Shown: piece by piece, positions 11,953-13,365 of the stretch
Position numbering within the stretch: position 1 is the first letter of the stretch
How the letters are laid out: the number at the start of each line of letters is the position of its first letter
DNA from: an uncultured Collinsella sp.
Lineage (GTDB): Bacteria > Actinomycetota > Coriobacteriia > Coriobacteriales > Coriobacteriaceae
DNA: 13,365 nt
Direction: 5' to 3'
Assembly: GCA_905208975.1 (NCBI GenBank)
Contig: CAJLRE010000053.1
Location: 1 to 13,365, forward strand
The notes under the pieces: model-generated
Seen by the model: only the letters and a program-made list of their open reading frames with translations
Databases searched by the model: none
Told to the model about the DNA's origin: nothing
Position numbers and translations under genes: made by a program

Positions 11953-13035
11953 TTACGCAAACAGGCCGTAGATGCTGATGTTGGCCTTGGCGTACAGGCC
12001 GTTGGCATACTCGGTCCACTTGGAGCTGGCGCTCGAAGCCTGCGAAGAATACTGCTGGTAAGCAGTGTAATAGGCAGTCATGGCCTGCTTATAGGTGGCG
12101 CTATCGGCGGTAAAGGCATCGTCGGCGAAGGCCTTAGCATAGGTGCTGTCGGCGTCCTTCCAGGTGCCCTTCGAGCTATCCCACTCGTCGCCGGCAAGTT
12201 TGATGATGTAGTCGGCGTAGTCCTTGCTCGCGGTCTCCTCGTTGCCGTCAGCAGGCTCGGTCGGGGCGGTCGGCATGCTTGCGGAGCTATCGCCCACCTT
12301 CTTCTTGTAGAGCTTCTGCAGCGTCGCGGACTGACGGACGATCTGCTTGGCCTGATCCTTGGACACGCCGTACTGTTTTGCCATGGTCTTGTAGTCGGAG
12401 GTGCCGATGGAATCCTCGGCGTACTTCTTCATCTCCTTAGAAGAGACGGTAATGCCCTCGTCCTCGGCAGCATCGAGCAGAATCTTGTTGCGCACGTAGG
12501 ACAGGATGACATCGGCAGAAGGAGCGGTGTAGTTGCCATCGCTATCCTTGACGGTATCGAGGCTGTACTGGCTCTCGATGGCCTCGCGCGCGGTGATGTC
12601 GCTCTTCTTGCCGTTATAACTATAGCTTGCCACGGTCGAATCGAGCTGGTCCTCGGTCAGGGTCGACGAACCGACACCCTTGCCGCCAAAGCCGCCATTG
12701 CCAATAAAGAAGCCGACCACCGCAGCGATCACGATAGCGACCACAAAGGCGGCAATCATCGTCTTCTTATGCTTGGATGCATGGTCGTCCGTATCGGAGT
12801 CGTCCTCGCCCTGCTCCTCGGGCATCAGATTCTCGTCAGCGGCTTCTGCGGCGATCTGAGCCTCCAGACGGGCGTCCTCTTCCTCGGCCGTCGTGCCAGC
12901 TGCAATATGCTCGGCAGACGTACCGGCGACCAGGTCGATCTTCTCGTCCTCATCACCATTGGGGCCTTCGCCGCGCTCGATGATCTGGATGCCGTCGATC
13001 TCGTCCTTCTCGTCCTTCTTTTGAATTAGACCCAT
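11953..13035 (-). CDS. Single-pass membrane protein with SurA/PrsA-like N-terminal domain outside the membrane
   Basis: A 360-residue protein in three parts. Residues 1-90 are highly acidic and likely disordered in the cytoplasm. Residues about 91-112 form one membrane helix (KTMIAAFVVAIVIAAVVGFF), preceded by the basic SKHKK, so the rest lies outside the cell membrane. Residues about 125-250 resemble the helical N-terminal domain of SurA/PrsA foldases, with VILSYVRNKILLDAAEDEGI (176-195) and a following K-E-M-K-K-Y. No proline isomerase domain is seen. A Ser/Pro-rich linker (249-262) leads to a Tyr/Ala/Ser-rich helical tail. ATG at 13035 follows AAGGAG. It may be a holdase-type chaperone for secreted proteins; this is inferred from the domain only. 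It forms a single-gene unit with its own terminator. Confidence 0.75.
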   Translation of the reverse strand: MGLIQKKDEKDEIDGIQIIERGEGPNGDEDEKIDLVAGTSAEHIAAGTTAEEEDARLEAQIAAEAADENLMPEEQGEDDSDTDDHASKHKKTMIAAFVVAIVIAAVVGFFIGNGGFGGKGVGSSTLTEDQLDSTVASYSYNGKKSDITAREAIESQYSLDTVKDSDGNYTAPSADVILSYVRNKILLDAAEDEGITVSSKEMKKYAEDSIGTSDYKTMAKQYGVSKDQAKQIVRQSATLQKLYKKKVGDSSASMPTAPTEPADGNEETASKDYADYIIKLAGDEWDSSKGTWKDADSTYAKAFADDAFTADSATYKQAMTAYYTAYQQYSSQASSASSKWTEYANGLYAKANISIYGLFA

Positions 13036-13073
13036 ATCAGTTACTCCTTGTTAGGAAACATAGTCCTCAATAG

Positions 13074-13102
13074 AATACGCCCGACGGAGCGCCGGGCGTA
13101 TT
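13074..13102 (-). terminator. Probable terminator after the dehydrogenase gene
   Basis: AATACGCCCG (13074-13083) pairs perfectly with CGGGCGTATT (13093-13102) around a 9-base loop. On the minus strand it is followed by CTATTG, a weak T-tract. It lies between the dehydrogenase stop and the next minus-strand start, so it fits as the dehydrogenase terminator, though the short T-tract leaves doubt. Confidence 0.5.
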
Positions 13103-13118
13103 GATTCTTAGGTTATAC

Positions 13119-13149
13119 GCAAACACTTAAGTACTATTTAGGCGTTTGC
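13119..13149. repeat. Long AT-rich hairpin next to the dehydrogenase stop
   Basis: GCAAAC (13119-13124) pairs with GTTTGC (13144-13149). After one mismatch the pairing continues through CTTAAGT to a 3-base loop, giving about 13 pairs including two G-T. There is no T-run on either side. It lies 12 bases past the dehydrogenase stop and may protect the mRNA end. The role is unknown. Confidence 0.45.
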
Positions 13150-13161
13150 AGCGTGCATACC

Positions 13162-13365
13162 TCAGACCAGGTGCGCGATAACGGCATCGGCAAAGGCCTG
13201 CGTGCCCACAGCGCCCTCAACGGAGCCGGTCTGGGCACGACGCACGTCACCGGTAACCTGCTCACCCTCGTTGAGCGTGGCAGATACGGCGGCACGAATG
13301 CGATTGGCAGCATCGTTCTCGCCCAGGTGATCGAGCATCATCGCAGCAGAGAGGATCTCGGCCGT
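13162..13365 (-). CDS. Isocitrate/isopropylmalate dehydrogenase family enzyme, C-terminal end (partial)
   Basis: The last 67 codons and TGA stop of a gene that begins beyond the window. AEILSAAMMLDHLGENDAA is the conserved helix near the C-terminus of this beta-decarboxylating dehydrogenase family. It is followed by R-I-R-A-A-V, V-T-G-D-V and a final QAFADAVIAHLV, which match the closing helices. The T-x-D-L-G-G sequence usual in many members is here TGDVRRAQTG. NAD-dependent isocitrate dehydrogenase and 3-isopropylmalate dehydrogenase (leuB) cannot be told apart from this piece. It is followed by two hairpins before the next gene. Confidence 0.8.
   Translation of the reverse strand, partial: TAEILSAAMMLDHLGENDAANRIRAAVSATLNEGEQVTGDVRRAQTGSVEGAVGTQAFADAVIAHLV

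Noticed and set aside
11893..13029. A 378-codon plus-strand frame opposite the SurA-like gene
   Set aside because: It begins inside the loop of a terminator and is antisense to a gene with a good ribosome site, a membrane helix and its own terminator.
1..13365. tRNA, rRNA, CRISPR array, insertion sequence or phage genes
   Set aside because: No cloverleaf, no regularly spaced repeats, no transposase or integrase motifs and no terminal inverted repeats were seen on either strand.

Overview
The window looks like a high-GC, gut-type Coriobacteriia genome, most likely Collinsella or a close relative. This is an inference from protein style, codon use and gene mix; no marker gene settles it. Most genes lie on the minus strand. 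The centre is a complete-looking set for uptake and breakdown of an amino sugar, best explained as N-acetylgalactosamine/galactosamine.

Reading in the direction of transcription (right to left), a mannose-family PTS operon (about 10250 to 7044) encodes EIIA, a YajC-like protein, EIIB, EIIC and EIID. It ends at a strong terminator near 6948-6973. Next come a GntR/HutC-type regulator with a UTRA domain (6127-6858), an AgaS-type SIS-domain deaminase/isomerase (4846-6012, with its own terminator), and an N-acetylhexosamine-6-phosphate deacetylase (nagA/agaA, 3557-4726). After a plus-strand flavodoxin-like gene (2897-3481) comes a second minus-strand unit: a LacX-like aldose epimerase (1859-2740), a LacC-type tagatose-6-phosphate kinase (864-1799), a 40-codon relic of a second nagA (692-814), and a YhcH-family sugar anomerase (186-659). 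The unit ends in a terminator at 69-123.

Proposed flow: the PTS imports and phosphorylates GalNAc or GalN, NagA deacetylates it, AgaS deaminates/isomerises it to tagatose-6-phosphate, and LacC makes tagatose-1,6-bisphosphate. The epimerase and YhcH would handle sugar anomers. The tagatose-bisphosphate aldolase is not in the window. The same 13-base palindromic core lies upstream of both agaS and the PTS operon. It resembles the NagR/DasR-type operators bound by HutC-family regulators, so the GntR protein probably controls both.

The right end is unrelated. It holds a 703-base stretch without a convincing gene but rich in palindromes (10251-10953), a plus-strand DUF2975 membrane protein with its small Cro-type HTH partner (10954-11841), a minus-strand single-pass membrane protein with a SurA/PrsA-like N-terminal domain outside the membrane (11953-13035), and the C-terminal end of an isocitrate/isopropylmalate dehydrogenase family enzyme running off the window (13162-13365).

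The observations most worth following are the nagA relic, the shared operator and its odd direct-repeat cousin at 10647-10662, an acidic insert of about 80 residues in EIID, YajC inside the PTS operon, and the palindrome-dense gap. I did not see an obviously new defence or mobile system. No tRNA, rRNA, CRISPR array or insertion sequence was seen.
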